Translations under genes and position numbers: made by a program
Shown here: positions 12,646 through 23,604 of the stretch, one piece after another
How positions within the stretch are numbered: position 1 is the first letter of the stretch
Layout: every line of letters begins with the position of its first letter
Assembly (NCBI GenBank): GCA_022559985.1
Contig: JAFJTR010000001.1
Span: forward strand, 620,001-684,000
From: Parastagonospora avenae f. sp. tritici 18332-5
Lineage: Eukaryota; Ascomycota; Dothideomycetes; Pleosporales; Phaeosphaeriaceae
DNA: 64,000 bases
Direction of reading: 5' to 3'
Notes under the pieces: generated by a model
Databases searched by the model: none
What the model was told of the DNA's origin: nothing
The model's input: only the letters and a program-made list of their open reading frames with translations

Positions 12646-14023
12646 TCAAACAGCATGAGTCGCAGTGACGTCGCTCTCCCTCTCCCTCTCTTCCATTAAC
12701 GCACCGCTCCCATTCACTCCTCCGTCAGTCTCGCTCCTTCCATTTTTACTCCAGCCCTCAGTACCAACATAATTTCCTCGCCCAACGCCAATACCCCACG
12801 CGCGATCGTAACTCCTCGGTCCCCAAGCCCATCCAGCACCGCGGGAAATAGGCAGGTGGTAGAACCTGAAGCTAAACCAAGCGGCCGTGATTCCAATGAA
12901 ACTGCCAAACAGAATATCGAAGCCGAAATGGCGGTAGTCGGTGAAGCGAGATGCGCAGATGTAGATTGCCGAACCGATGGGAACGAGAATGAGGAGCAGG
13001 GTCCAGACTGGAGGAGCGGCGTTTTGGTAGCGAATGGGCACAACGTGGTCGTCCGCGTATGCGTGTGCAGGGGACGAGAGGCTGGATTCGTGCTTCGAAA
13101 AGGCCATTGAGGTTGCCTTCTTCAGGTTGGAGGGGGCGACGGCGGAGGTGTGCGCTGGGTTTGTCGAGTACGGGCGGTGGGGGAGGAAGGGGATTGCGAC
13201 GGAAAACTTGGAGGCGAGGAAGAGGGTGAGGTAGAGGAGGCCGGCCCAAGAAACTGGAGCATTTGTTAGTACATGTGCGTTGGGGGGAGCAAGAGAGACG
13301 TACAGCTAGAATGCCCACTGGGGAAGGACTTGAAACCGTCCATGAGCTCGCCGCCTCTGCTGCGGTCGGGGTTCTGGCAGATTTCCGAGGTGACGAGAAC
13401 CCAGTTCATGTTTACAACATCAGCAACGACGGGATTGACCAGGGTCTCTTGGATGCGTGTGAGGTCCGGCTGACAGCGCGACAGCAGGTCAGGTCGTGGT
13501 TTTCCAAAGATCAGCTTCATGCCCTGGGTGATCATGAATGCGGTCGCGAGAGACAGAGCAAGTCCCATCCAGCCAATGTTCCACTCCCAGAGCTTCCTAC
13601 GCCAAATGAGGGCCTTGGGAGTTCCTCGGCTAGCCGTTGGTCCGGGGACAAACACCATGCATACGACGAAAATGATGCCGGCGGGCGCGACGAGGGCGAC
13701 AAGGATGAGCAGCCATGTCGGGATGGTTTCGTGGTGCTCAAAGGGGTACGAGATGGTGAGGTCGACGGGGGAGAAGGGGCGGTTGTATGGGTAAATGTAT
13801 TCCCAACCTCCGCCGACTGCAGCGATTGCTCTGTGTGCTGTCAGTCGCTGCACTCATGGTGTTGTTGTGGTACCCTCAGGAGTGACGCATGTCGCAATTA
13901 TAGAGCGGCTAGCGGGGGCTCCCGAGGTAAGCACGCGGTGACTTACATTATACATATCCAGTCGAAGACATACGATGCGACCAGCTTCATCGACGGGACT
14001 CCTATGCCCCGAACGTTCTTCAT
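12646..14023 (-). CDS. DPP1: PAP2 lipid phosphatase (diacylglycerol pyrophosphate/phosphatidate phosphatase)
   Basis: Three exons, 14023-13947, 13830-13304 and 13253-12646 (403 aa), all with GT-AG borders and matching phases. The three PAP2 signature motifs are intact: KLIFGKPRP (residues 131-139), PSGHS (196-200, read across an intron) and SRFTDYRHFGFD (303-314), with the catalytic His at about 310. Around six hydrophobic segments make it an integral membrane enzyme. A polar insert of about 40 residues lies between motifs 2 and 3, and the tail is charged. Yeast DPP1/LPP1 relatives dephosphorylate DGPP, PA and LPA. The gene symbol is by family resemblance, since DPP1 and LPP1 paralogues cannot be told apart here. 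Confidence 0.88.
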
Positions 14024-14767
14024 GGTAGCTGCAAGCGAATCGTGCGTCTAGTAAGTGGTGACAGTGAAGGAGACAACAGTGCGGCTGCTTGAGGGTGCGA
14101 GACAGGTTCCAAGACGCTTAAAGAGATGGGCGCATCGGATCGCCGTGCGCGGCGAGAAGGCGGTAGGACCGAATGCGGTACGACGTAAATACGGGCGGTT
14201 GCTGCTGCGGTTGGTGCAGGCGTTTGCGCGTGGCTGAGAGAGACGGAAAGAAGGAATTACAAGGAATGATTGCAGCAATCACTTGGTTGTAGAGGAGCAG
14301 GTCGGAAATCACAAACGTCAGCGGCAACCTGGAAAGAAGGGGCACGCGACGCGCCAAGTGCATTGGGGCTGTGAAGCGCCAAAACGAGGAGCTGCGTCCT
14401 CTACTCCGGAGTAGGCGCCCTATGGGCTGACGCCGCTTTCTATTTCTCGCACCATGGCCAAAGATCGGACTACCAAGCCTCCCGCGGACAGCAGCGGAAG
14501 ATGCGACGACGTGTTAGGGCTGCAGGATGATGGAAGATGCAAATTGCTCAGCAAATCGGACGCTGGAGACAGCCAATCCCCGCGAGGCTATGCGCAACTG
14601 ACGCACGCACACCAACATTGGATATTCTCCGCAAAACGTCAGTCTCAGGTCTAGCCTCTCCCGAATCTCCGCGATCGACGGGAAATCTTTTTGCGTCAGC
14701 CTCATCCGTTGCGTAAACCGCCAAGCCGTGCACCTCAGAATTGTCAAGCGTCAAGCGCACACCCACA
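14024..14767. promoter_or_regulatory. Shared upstream region between divergent PAP2 and ankyrin genes
   Basis: A 744-bp spacer between two divergently transcribed start codons. No TATA box is obvious. Short open frames on both strands show no domain. Confidence 0.5.
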
Positions 14768-15439
14768 ATGGCTTTACCGACGCCGACGATAGATCTCCTG
14801 CTGAACCTCATCGACACGCGCCCACAGGCTATCCTCACCTCGCTGGCGCAGCACCCCCAGCTCGCCTCTGCCCGCGATGCGCACGGGTATTCGCTAGTGC
14901 ACGCAGCTGCATCCTACAACCAGCTGGAAGTGCTCCGCGACCTGGTCCAGAAATACAGCGCAAATGTCAACATGCTAGACGAAGACGGCGAGACACCCCT
15001 CTTTGCGTGCGAAAAAGCCGAAGTCGCAAAATGCCTAGTGGAAGAGCTCGGCGCAGACTCATCGATACGGAATGAGGAGGGCAAGACGGCCGAGGAGAAG
15101 ATTGGCGAAGAGGAGGGCGAGGCAAATGAAGTCTACCAGTACTTGAAGAGCTCGAGGACTGGTGGTACCCCCGCCAGCGCAGGCGAGGTCGAGACAGCAG
15201 ATGTGCATCCCCCACCACCGCTGCCTGACGGTCTGAACGTCGAGATGGGCACCATGTCGGAAGAGGCTGCGGGTGATGCGCCAGATCCTGAGATACGGCG
15301 GCGCATCGAAGAGCTCGCTGCCCGCCCGGACTACGAGTCGGAGGAGGTGCAGAGACAATTGAGGGAGCTGGTGCAGGATGTCGTTTCGGGCATGGGTGGA
15401 GAGCAAGATGGCCGCAGTGTGCGGAGGAGAGTTGACTGA
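14768..15439 (+). CDS. Small ankyrin-repeat protein (YCR051W-like)
   Basis: A single exon of 223 aa starting at ATG 14768 (context cacaATGGC). The open frame extends upstream only to a TTG. Two to three ankyrin repeats occupy residues about 35-115 (DAHGYSLVHAAASYNQLEVL and DEDGETPLFACEKAEVAKCL match the repeat consensus). A Glu-rich segment and a charged helical C-terminus follow. Length and architecture resemble yeast YCR051W, a cytosolic/nuclear ankyrin protein of unknown biochemical role. Confidence 0.85.
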   Translation: MALPTPTIDLLLNLIDTRPQAILTSLAQHPQLASARDAHGYSLVHAAASYNQLEVLRDLVQKYSANVNMLDEDGETPLFACEKAEVAKCLVEELGADSSIRNEEGKTAEEKIGEEEGEANEVYQYLKSSRTGGTPASAGEVETADVHPPPPLPDGLNVEMGTMSEEAAGDAPDPEIRRRIEELAARPDYESEEVQRQLRELVQDVVSGMGGEQDGRSVRRRVD

Positions 15440-18400
15440 ACCTGATCACTTAGGGCGGCCTCAAGAATGTGGAAGAGAAGTCAATCTTGGCATCAAGCTG
15501 ACGGGAGCGAGGCCCACTGAGCGCATCCTCCATTCCTTCGTCAACGTCATATCCGAGGTCAAACAACAAGCTCCTGCGCGCTCGCAACCACGAGAAGTAT
15601 GATAACTTGCTTGCGCCGTGTCGAATCGACTGATAAGTTGAATAAACACGGCACGCACGAGGGGCCAGATAGAGACGACACGATGGGAAAGAGCATGATC
15701 AATAGAAGCTTATGTCACCTGTTCAATCAATGCACTTTCGCGTGCACGACACTTGCACGACTTTCTTCCTTCAAGTCATTCATTCTCTGTCCCTCACATT
15801 CTTGCCACTTTCCGTATTAAGACCTGAGTGCAGCAACCACGTGGACCACACCTTATGCGGCTTACGACTTTATCGGCGGCAGGAGCGCCTGCACTCCGAC
15901 GGCCTTAGTCTGACGACTTTCACATACGGGCTGTAGAAAATCACCGAGAAACCCCTTCAGAGCTGCCAGCGCATCGCCATGGGCGAAACACAACCATTCA
16001 CACACCTCTTGGCATGAGCCAAATATCTAGCGCCACCGACCACATTTCACACCCAACTTCTACATACCGCAACAGGCAGGTTTGATTTAGAGGTGTTGAT
16101 TGTAGTGGCTAGGTTGCACAAGACTGATTCTCTTTGTTCAGTGAGCACCTAGGCTTGATCCGTGGCGGCGACCGCCGCCTCCACACACACACTCTCTCTC
16201 TCCTACTGACCTGAATGGGAAGGTTTTGGCACAGGTGTAGAAAGCAGTAGGCAGGTTGCACAGACTAGTTGACTAGGTCCCGTCTGCTGGTCGACTTTGG
16301 GGCACGCAGGCGTAGCAGCGTTGTCTTGGAGATAGCTAGGTCACGAGACTACGTGAGAGACACGCCGAAGCTAACGGGCAGACTAAATGGGTAGAGTACC
16401 AAAGAAACATCACACTCGTGTTCTTCAACCAATGCGACACTTCTTACTTAATCTCTCAGGGTAGCACTGGTGCAAGCTTCGAGCAAATGCAACTTCTTCT
16501 CTTAAGCTCTGCGTCCATTTGCTTCCCAAACATATATGCCCAAAGAGGCAGTCTTTGTCACAGCCATCGATTACAGCACCAAGCACTACCCGGCTAGGCT
16601 GTTAGGACCTCTGTTTGTAGCCCGCTTGCGCAGTCCGCATGCGCGCGAACAGACACTACCACAGGCGCACACAAGCACTGCCAGAAATCCACACCCCACA
16701 CGGCAACTTCCCTCCAAAGCATCGATCACAGCGCCAGGGCTTCAACATGCTAGTCGCTCGGTCCCACTGTCGTCGTTCCAAATCAATCCACATATACGCA
16801 CAGACGCATGCCAGCAAACTCACTCCCATGCAAACCGCACAGACACTATCCCCAAAACATACATTCCCAAAACGGCAATTTGCACGACGAACGAACGACA
16901 ACATGCCTCATTTCCGCACCCGTCTCAAAATCGCCAGATCAGTGCAGCAACGCATGTTGGACACCCCCAATTGAGCAAATACTCCTTGAAGAGGACCACG
17001 TCCCGCAGCAAGCTAGGGTTTTAGGTCCCTAGGTCCCACGGTCCCACGTCGCTTTGTCCTTTCCTTCAAGCGCGGCGACGCAAGCGCAATCGTGAACCAA
17101 GATTCAAATATCTCCGAAATACCCCACCCCGCTGCGCTACTTGCCGCAAGCGGAAGGATGGAGGGAGGTGTCGATTATAGGACTCAGATCTGTACCGAGA
17201 TCCGTACCAGATCTCGGGGTAGGGCAGGTAAGGGGTCTGTGCTGGCGGTGCGAGCGGTGTAGCAGTAAGGGAAGCCTGGTTAGGTGGGGGCGGGTGGATG
17301 GAGTGAGGGCAAGGCTGGTGTTTGGCTTTAGCAGATTGCAATTTCCGTGTTGACTTTAGGTGGGCTAGAAGTACAGACGTGGAAGTGTTCGTCTCTTCGG
17401 AGGCAATACGCACTGCGACACCACTGCTGCATAACCCACCACTGTCATTCCAAATACTGACGAGAATAACGACGAGAGGCGAGGGTGCGACCAGTAGCAT
17501 CCCATCACGTAGCCTGAAGCCATACACAGTATCGCCAGACCTCGATCGCGACGGCACGACCCTGTGTATAGCTCCAGGCTATTGGTAGCATCCGTAGACC
17601 TCCCGTCACAATTGCTGTCCTCTTCGAAACTTTGACTATTCTCAATCGCACCAAACAATGGTTCACCCACGCGCTAACCCCCTCCGCAACCTCAGCCTCA
17701 ATGCAACCTTCCCAACGCAGCAACTTCTTCCCCTTCCCATCGATCACAGCGCCAATCCTGCAACAAGCTAAGCATCTAGCTCCTCTACAGCATCAAGAGT
17801 CCGAATGAGGAAACTCTGAGTGCGACCGTTTCCGGTGAGTTTGCACGTTGGCCGTGGATTACTGCGCTTGTGCGACGCGTGGCATGTCTATTTCCGCTTC
17901 CCGAAACCGTGCGTTTGCAGGCAGAAAGTCTGAGTGGATATGGAGATTGGTGTCGGGTTTGTGTTTGTGGATTCTGCTAGCCTCAATGTATCAGAGCAGG
18001 TAAGGGGAAACCGCAGACGTGCGCAGTTTGTCCAACTTCAGTGAATGAGGGCACTCGCTAGGCCGCTGGCTGTTGAAGGGTGTATGCTGCGAGTCACTAT
18101 GGCGGGGCTCGGAAAAGGTATTGGAGATGGAGGAATCCGCACTTTCTGATTCAGCGGCCGTGATGGGCGGACGCAGCGGTACGTGTACCCGAGAGGGAAG
18201 TGGCGAGTGAACGTGGGGCTGCTACATCTGCGGTAGTTCGTGCATGTCCCGAGGAACTAGTATAGGTCGGATATATCTGAAGCGTTGAAAATGACCCCGC
18301 TGTACTACGAGATCTTGCAGAAGAGTGGATTCGGGGCGTGGTAGATAGAGTCCGGAGAGTGTGAGCGTCCGAACCAAAGACGAAATCGCGAGGCTACCGG

Positions 18401-19777
18401 AATAGGAAGGTTGAGGTCAAAGTGCTGAAAGTAGCTGAGCGGGGTATCGAAATTGCAATGAACAAATTTCTTCATGTGTAATATTGACTATCATAGCCTT
18501 CCAAAATTCGTTCGTATATGCTCGAATAGGAAGGTTGGCGGTGCGGCGTTGAAAGAAGATGATTCATATATGCACAAATAGGAAGTCTGATGGTGCGGCA
18601 CTGAAAGTAGATGATCTGCGTATTATCAACTACAATGACACCCTTCCACATAAGTAATATTGGCTATTCTGGCTTCCCGAGCGATCACACTTTATCGTGC
18701 TCGTTCAGGAAAGAAAAGGTAGAAGTATAGAAGACAGTGACCCAGTGACGATGCATCACATCTCGTTTGATATGCGCTACGGACATATCAGGTACACCAA
18801 CGGACAATCATTTCTGCTCATTCGTGGGATCTTCTTTTAGTACCGCATTCGTCGTCCGCAACGTACGCTTAATTAGGCATTGATCGCATTATTTTAATGT
18901 CAAAGCTCGACTTCTATGAAGCCATGCGGGCTCAATCAGGAGTAGTATGCGAATAGAGTTGTGGTATTCTCCTTTGCAGTATGTTCATTATTGATATCTA
19001 TGGTAAGCTTATGCATGATCAGGGGATAAACAGCTCATACGCGACCAGTTGTGCCTAGCTACAGTAAGTACGTCTGTCTCGGGTTTACATACGTGCATGG
19101 CAGAAGTTCAACCACTCATATGAGCAGCCGGATGCAAGTGTCGAGCCATACATCGTCCGCGGATGAGGGGCCGGTCACTCCTCACTCCACCCGACAGCGA
19201 ACATATTGCCAGAATAGGAAGGATATCTCTACGGCTGTGGGAAATAGGCAGAAATCTTACGAATCAGTATTTCAAGTGTATTTGGTTGATCGACCTTTGC
19301 AGTTCTAATGCAGTAATCCGGAAATACTTGCAGGTCATGTTGCCATGGAGATTGCAATCGCACCGTGCTTTCTGCTGCATGTACTATGTATATGATCATG
19401 ATCTTCATTCGTTTGCGTCCAGAAGAGGAAGGAGTTGAGGTACTGTGGAAAGTAGCAAAGATCTCGATCGTCGAACAAATGTACGATCGATGTGCGTGTT
19501 TTGGCTAATTCATTGAGCGTCACTTAAGGTCCGGAGATCGCCGTTGTCGAGAGCGAGGTACATTGCGTTCATGGCCTCGCTCTATTAACTATTTACTATT
19601 GCAGGGCGTGATCTTCGCATAGCGTGTGTGTGGAGACAACTCAAGTTGCGTCGATGTGAAGGTGCCCAGATCTATATATCAATTGGCCAGAATTCCAGAC
19701 ATGTAGCTACCAGATTGGCATAACGCGTTCAAGATTCCTATTTAAATCGTTCTCTATACCGAAACATTGGTTCTGTC
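15440..19777. other. 4.3-kb gene-poor region with degenerate repeats
   Basis: No gene could be supported. It holds a short CA/CT microsatellite near 16183-16202, Arg/Pro-rich chance frames at 16536-17024 and 17066-17557, and three diverged copies of a repeat starting AATAGGAAG between 18401 and about 18680. A minus-strand stretch near 17500-17760 looks weakly coding (a KGKKLLRWEGCIEAEVAEG block behind a possible acceptor) and may be a gene relic. Confidence 0.5.
18401..18685 (+). repeat. Three degenerate tandem/interspersed repeat copies
   Basis: AATAGGAAG occurs at 18401, 18525 and 18577, each followed by a related GGTGCGGC..TGAAAG.AGATGAT stretch. The first and third copies also share a downstream TAATATTG.CTAT....CTTCC block, at 18479 and 18655, so about 100 bp is duplicated with roughly equal internal spacing (78 bp). 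Confidence 0.6.
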
Positions 19778-21339
19778 TTAGACAAGAATGCTGCAAAGAC
19801 CGTTGTAAGCAGCCTTTGCCTGCGAGCTTCCATCAAACAGGAGTGGCTTGTCACTCGCACGCCAGCTGTCAGTGTCCGAGATACCCCAAACGGTGACACC
19901 AACGCACTTCGCCTCGTCCAAGCAAGCCTTGACCGCAGTTTGATAGTCAGATGTCGACGCACCCTTGATGTCGAGCTCAGTGATGGCGCACTCGCTCACA
20001 TCCGCACACACGCTCTTCAAGGCGCCAGCAAAGTCAGAGATAGGCCAGTTGTTTGCCAAATGCGACTGTGAGCCAACGCCATCGATTGGAATACCGGCTG
20101 CGACCCAACGCTTCACCGCCGATGCAAAGCCGCGTGTCTTGGAGTAGCTAGCGGAGTCGAGATTGTATTCGTTGATGTAGAGTTTCGCTGCCGGGTCCGC
20201 AGCACGAGCAGCACGGAAAGCAATTCCGACGAAGTCTGTCGAGTCAGCATACGATGACAGAGATCGATGTTGATCACTCACCCTCGCCGAGTACGTTGTA
20301 GAAGACGGACGAGCGGAAGGAGCCGTTTTCTAGACGAAGTCAGTGTATATTCCACATGTAATTCGTACGTATAATCGACTCGGTGGAGGTGCTGGGTGAT
20401 TGAGTGTGACCCGTTGTGGTTCGCGTTCTGGAAGATGATGGGTGGTGCGGTATGCTGGCACGTGACCCCTGATGGTTCACCCAGCACCCACAACCTCAAC
20501 AACGGCTCCTGGAGGCAACAAAACAACAAAGGGAGCAAGGAAATGCACTCGCCCTCAAACATCTCGTTGATTACATCCGATAAAGACGTTAGTATTCTCT
20601 CAGATAATCGCGTTTACATGATCAACATACCCAAGCGTACACTTTTCCTTTGTAACCACCGATTAGCTTGTTGATGTGGTTCACCATAACGGTTTGAAGC
20701 GTAGATTTGTCTCGAATGCTGCTGACCCAGCTTGGAAGCTGAGAGTGCCAGACCGTGGTGTGGCCGCGGACGAGCTTGTTGTTGGTGGAAGCCCAGTTGA
20801 CAAGGTAGTCTGCAGTGCCTAGGGTGAAGGAGCCGCGCGAACCCTCTGTAGCATCCCACTTCATGCTGTTCTCAGGTGTGACCTGACCGAAGTTGTCGAT
20901 GATCAGCTGGGCGTTAGAGCCGCGGGTCAAGAGGCCTTGGTCCGTCGCGACACCGATGTACTTCTTGCCCTTCGCCTTGAAAGCGGCATCGATGGAACAC
21001 TTTGCTCCATTCTTGCCTGACCCACCGACACCGCCGGTTGGCTGGGTACTTGCAGTGCTAGTTGCGGTAACAGTCTCCAGTGTAGTTGGTGCAGGGTTTG
21101 AGCCACCTCCCCCTCCGCCCTCGGTGCATTGGGAGTACCACTCGTTGGTCACCTTGCAGCTCCAGCCACTAACGCACTGTGTCTCACCAGACCATCCGTT
21201 ACCTGAGATGTAGAAGATTGGAGTCAGTCTAAGTCTCATGTGCAAGTCGAATGAACATCTTACCACCACATTGGCCCCAGGGCTGGACAGCTGCAAAAGC
21301 AGTGCCAGATGTAAGGAGGAGAGCGAGCGCGGCGTGCAT
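19778..21339 (-). CDS. Secreted GH10 endo-1,4-beta-xylanase with N-terminal CBM1
   Basis: Best model: exons 21339-21264, 21202-20631, 20577-20553, 20329-20282 and 20235-19778, giving 392 aa. It has a signal peptide (1-17), a CBM1 cellulose-binding module (about 18-52, with WGQCGG and spaced Cys/Trp), a Gly/Ser/Thr linker and a GH10 barrel from about residue 94. The general acid/base Glu lies in DVINE (about 221) and the nucleophile Glu in TELD (about 327). It should cut xylan outside the cell. Two splice sites are abnormal. The intron at 20578-20630 has a good donor and a TACTAAC branch site but ends in TCG instead of AG. The intron at 20330-20552 fits the frame only with a GC donor (GCGAGT). 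The gene may therefore be damaged or inefficiently spliced. Confidence 0.85.
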
Positions 21340-21422
21340 GTTGCGACGTGATTGACGTTGTTTGTTTCGAGGTTGCTAAGTTACAAGGTGAGGAGCCACA
21401 TGAATTTACTACCGCTCTTGAG

Positions 21423-21430
21423 CTTATAAG
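21423..21430 (-). promoter_or_regulatory. TATA-like element of the xylanase gene
   Basis: CTTATAAG, about 85-90 bp upstream of the ATG at 21339. Confidence 0.45.
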
Positions 21431-22334
21431 GTCAGTTCGAGGAGGCGACCTTCGGATCTAGAAGCCTGAACAAGTACACATGACTGAAGAAGCACCATCA
21501 TGAGGGATGCCAAGTTGGCTAATTCAGTTATCAATACAAACCTTGTGCGGCTATGGACCACCACACAATCTCGAAGGCAGCAAAGTCCCGAACTATACTA
21601 TCATGGTGTGGAACATGAGTATGAGAACCATGATTAGCCGTATCAACACCTTAGCACATCAGAACCGGCGGCATTAACTTTAAAGTAGCCAAGAGAAAGA
21701 AGGCTTCGAGAGTAGAGCTTATCGAGCGAAGTGTATATAGGTGGGTATATTACATCTCGCAAGCGATGGCTAGACATGACCCTGTCAGCCGAACCCCGGG
21801 TCTGAATGCGATCTGTAGTCCATGACCCGGTCTTTACCCCGGAAAACTCAATCAAACATAAGGTGTGCCAAGACCGCTTGATGAACAGCAGACCTAGGGT
21901 CTACATGGATAATGATGATTATCCTCGGCAACATTCCTCTTTCAAGTCCAGGAGAGAAAGTGCATTCGATGATATACCCACGGTGACTGCGGTGCGAGCG
22001 CCGGGAAGACATGGGTCGATTGCCCAAACCGGGACTGCGCAAAGTGCTCATATCACTTCTCCAGGTTCGTGAACATGTCAGGTTGTGCTATTTTTGGACA
22101 ATTCGACGTTGAGGCAAGAAGTCTTGGTGTTGAGCCGCCACGTGGATCCACATGCGCATCGCGTGTGCCGATCTGCATCATGTCCTCGAAGCCCCAGTGC
22201 CTAGAAAGACCCTCAAAGTCACGTGTGGCCGCTGCCTACAAAGACATCGAGCGGTGATAGGATGAAAGTGTTGAAGGTGGACATGGTGGGCCATGGTGGA
22301 TCTTTCTAAGATTGTTAGCTGGAGGCAGCGCATC
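21431..22334. other. Intergenic, no supported gene
   Basis: Promoter region of the xylanase on one side and of the U2 snRNA on the other. The open frames are short and lack domains. Confidence 0.5.
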
Positions 22335-22335
22335 T

Positions 22336-22352
22336 CACGTGATTATCACGTG
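22336..22352 (+). promoter_or_regulatory. Paired CACGTG motifs upstream of U2 snRNA
   Basis: Two palindromic CACGTG hexamers at 22336-22341 and 22347-22352 are spaced 11 bp start to start, about one helical turn, and sit some 30 bp upstream of the TATA box. CACGTG is the core site of bHLH factors of the Cbf1/USF kind. Confidence 0.5.
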
Positions 22353-22379
22353 CTCTGCTGCCTGGAGCCTTCCAGCCTC

Positions 22380-22387
22380 TATATAAG
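22380..22387 (+). promoter_or_regulatory. TATA box of U2 snRNA gene
   Basis: TATATAAG, 32-39 bp upstream of the predicted RNA 5' end at 22419, at normal Pol II initiation distance. Confidence 0.7.
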
Positions 22388-22418
22388 CTGCCGCTCCCCT
22401 CCCCAACTTCTCTTCTTT

Positions 22419-22610
22419 AGCTTTCTTTGCCAATTCTGGCTCAGATCAAGTGTAGTATCTGTTCTTTTTAGTTTAATCGCTAAAATGTTCTCATAGAGGA
22501 CACCTTACATGGTTATTCTTATTTTTGTACGCGTCGACGAGCTCCCTGGGCTTGCTCATAGCTTCGTTGACACAGTGCCGCAGATATTACACTACTTTCT
22601 GCTGGTGCGA
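22419..22610 (+). ncRNA. U2 spliceosomal snRNA
   Basis: The hallmark U2 core ATCAAGTGTAGTATCTGTTC starts at 22445 and contains the branch-site-pairing GTAGTA element. It is preceded by stem I (TTGCC...GGCTCAG). It is followed by a stem-loop IIa (TTTTTAG / CTAAAA), in which the two arms have changed together relative to the textbook sequence. An Sm-type site ATTTTTG lies at 22521-22527. A terminal stem-loop IV (GCAGA...TCTGC closed by GTGCC/GGTGC) occupies about 22575-22608. The predicted length of about 190 nt matches U2 in animals and many fungi. U2 base-pairs with the intron branch point during spliceosome assembly. The ends are estimated to within a few bases. Confidence 0.92.
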
Positions 22611-23100
22611 CCTCCATTCCCTCTTCATTGAGTCTACTGGCTGTTGCTTGTAGCTTGAGGAAGAGATTTAGCGTCGTCCTGCCGTGCACTGAAGTGGCAC
22701 AAGCCAGTGCTTGACCTTGAGCCGTCGTCGTGCCGAAAGCAATCATGCACCCAGAACCAGCTCATGGTTAAGCTTATCTTGCGCGAAAGGTGTCACGAGT
22801 TGAAAAGATGCAGCCCGGCTGCCCAAAAGAACATTGACTAAAATCTTAAGAACACGAGACAATCTTGGAACAAGATCCTGTTCGGAATTTCTTTACACGT
22901 CGAACGACGGAATATCAGAAACAATTACATCTCATTACAATCGGTTTGTCCGCCTACTCATTGTCGATCACTTCGCGCGCGTCTTCCTATTCTCGCATTT
23001 CCATTCCCATCAACCGACTTATCGCCTCCGGTGACAGCTCTTGAACCCCTCTTCTCAGCAGCGCTCTCCTCTTTAGCTCGGCTCCTCGCGTGTCGATAAT
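22611..23100. other. Spacer downstream of U2
   Basis: No gene recognised. Only short frames without domains. Confidence 0.5.
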
Positions 23101-23604
23101 TCCACTCATTGTTGATATTCATCTCATCAACCTACATATCACGCCGCGTCGCACTGCCGTATCCGAAGCCGGTCTCACGGAACCAGTAAACTGGCCATTT
23201 GTCCTTCACCCCCTTCGCTTCTGCTGCCTCTTCGTACTCACGATCGCCGGGCTCGCGCTAAAATCCAGTCAAATCGATGGTGTGAACCGGTGGAGCGAAA
23301 GGAGGAATGGGACGGCTATGCGGTCGTGCCAAAAAGAGACCGGGGTAGGAAGAGATCGTATGCCCAAACGGGTTTGTGGCAATGGGCTGAATGTTGACGC
23401 GAAATTGCGCGGAGAAGAGGTCGTAGGCATGAAAGCAATTCGTGCTCGCCGTGCTGTTTGTGGGTAAGGGATTATAGGATTTTCAACAAAATCTTCATGC
23501 TGTGTTTGGTGAGGAGTTGAGATCGTGGTTGATGCGTCCCCAAGATACTCGATATGTTGTGGTTGAGAAGAAGACCCTAGTATCAAGTTCCTTGAGCTGT
23601 CCAT
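23100..23604 (-). pseudogene. Damaged or mis-modelled small gene
   Basis: One minus-strand frame reads as convincing protein from about 23456 to 23270 (blocks such as AYDLFSAQFRVNIQP and SSYPGLFLARPHSRP). It meets an in-frame TAG at 23259-23261 and continues in the same frame to about 23136 with REYEEAAEAKG and WPVYWFRETGFGYGSATRRD. The TAG could be the acceptor of a roughly 30-nt intron, which would be unusually short, or a nonsense mutation. Upstream, the frame closes at a TGA and has no ATG, so another exon or a frameshift is needed. A different frame with an ATG at 23604 overlaps it. I do not recognise the family. Confidence 0.45.

Noticed and set aside
13263..14051. 262-codon plus-strand frame opposite the PAP2 gene
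   Set aside because: Antisense shadow of the phosphatase exons, which carry all three catalytic motifs.
16536..17557. Two frames of about 160 codons in the gene desert
   Set aside because: Low-complexity Thr/His/Pro or Arg-rich translations without family resemblance.
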